Source: Halovulum marinum (lineage in GTDB: Bacteria; Pseudomonadota; Alphaproteobacteria; Rhodobacterales; Rhodobacteraceae). Taken from it: a stretch of 64,000 bases of DNA. The DNA lies in contig NZ_WIND01000004.1 of NCBI RefSeq assembly GCF_009697225.1, positions 197,435-261,434 of the forward strand, in the 5' to 3' direction. Positions 63,892 to 64,000 of the stretch are shown in pieces (positions within the stretch are counted from its first letter, which is position 1; every line of letters begins with the position of its first letter). The position numbers and the translations under genes are program-made. The notes under the pieces are model-generated. The model was not told where the DNA came from. It saw only the letters and a list, made by a program, of their open reading frames with translations, and made no database searches.

Positions 63892-64000
63892 GCTTGACCA
63901 GGTAGAGATGCCGTAATGGGCGGGTCGCTCCCGGACCCGGCGTTGTGCTGCGGTGTCGGCCATGAGCCGGCTATCGTCCTGTCACGGCCGACCGTCCCGG

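Overview
The window is a GC-rich bacterial chromosome segment whose gene content points to an alphaproteobacterium of the order Rhodobacterales. The markers are the sulfolipid operon sqdB-sqdD-sqdC in its Rhodobacter order, an fnrL/hemN pair beside the cbb3 oxidase genes, a polyhydroxyalkanoate depolymerase with a Cys nucleophile, a TIGR02300 zinc-ribbon protein, and DUF2125 and DUF475 proteins. I cannot name the genus. No phage, CRISPR array or antibiotic-resistance island is present; most of the window is core chromosome with a few small scars.

Layout. 1-9207: lower TCA cycle on the plus strand (sucC end, an AT-richer orphan gene, sucD, sucA, sucB, MAPEG protein, lpd). 9252-13142: GntR regulator, SH3 protein, YgjP-like metalloprotease overlapping phaZ, and a zinc-ribbon protein. 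13182-14196: tRNA-Ala(GGC) with its promoter, then an 882-bp island remnant holding a broken IS3-type transposase and bounded by a 19-bp copy of the tRNA 3' end. 14865-18938: DUF475 membrane protein and sqdBDC. 18935-33570: microaerobic respiration. It comprises ccoGHIS and ccoNOQP (split by three unrelated genes), fnrL and hemN, each start region with an FNR box, followed by a tandem hairpin repeat behind hemN.

33697-42569: threonine degradation (kbl-tdh), a class III aminotransferase, a DEAD-box helicase, rimK with its zinc-protease partner, DUF1801, a methyltransferase-like membrane protein and a GST. 42582-48210: the transcription/translation operon rimP-nusA-ylxR-infB with a promoter, short leader and terminator in front. 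48219-49404: an AAA ATPase gene with the same palindrome, AATATGG-N6-CCATATT, on both sides. 49486-59420: AhpD-like protein, hslV, DM13 protein, hslU, DUF2125, MFS transporter, a membrane-anchored winged-helix protein overlapping a small exported protein, and a PQQ-type sugar dehydrogenase. 59445-63891: serine hydrolase, rpsO, pnp and a TetR regulator.

How parts work together. SucCD, SucAB and Lpd carry out 2-oxoglutarate to succinate. FnrL probably switches on the high-affinity oxidase, its maturation factors and oxygen-independent haem synthesis when oxygen falls. Kbl and Tdh convert threonine to glycine and acetyl-CoA. The most unusual items are the palindrome-flanked ATPase, the orphan gene inside sucCD, the tRNA-Ala scar, the hairpin array that supplies the hemN stop codon, the apparently leaderless hemN, and the reversed-topology membrane regulator.
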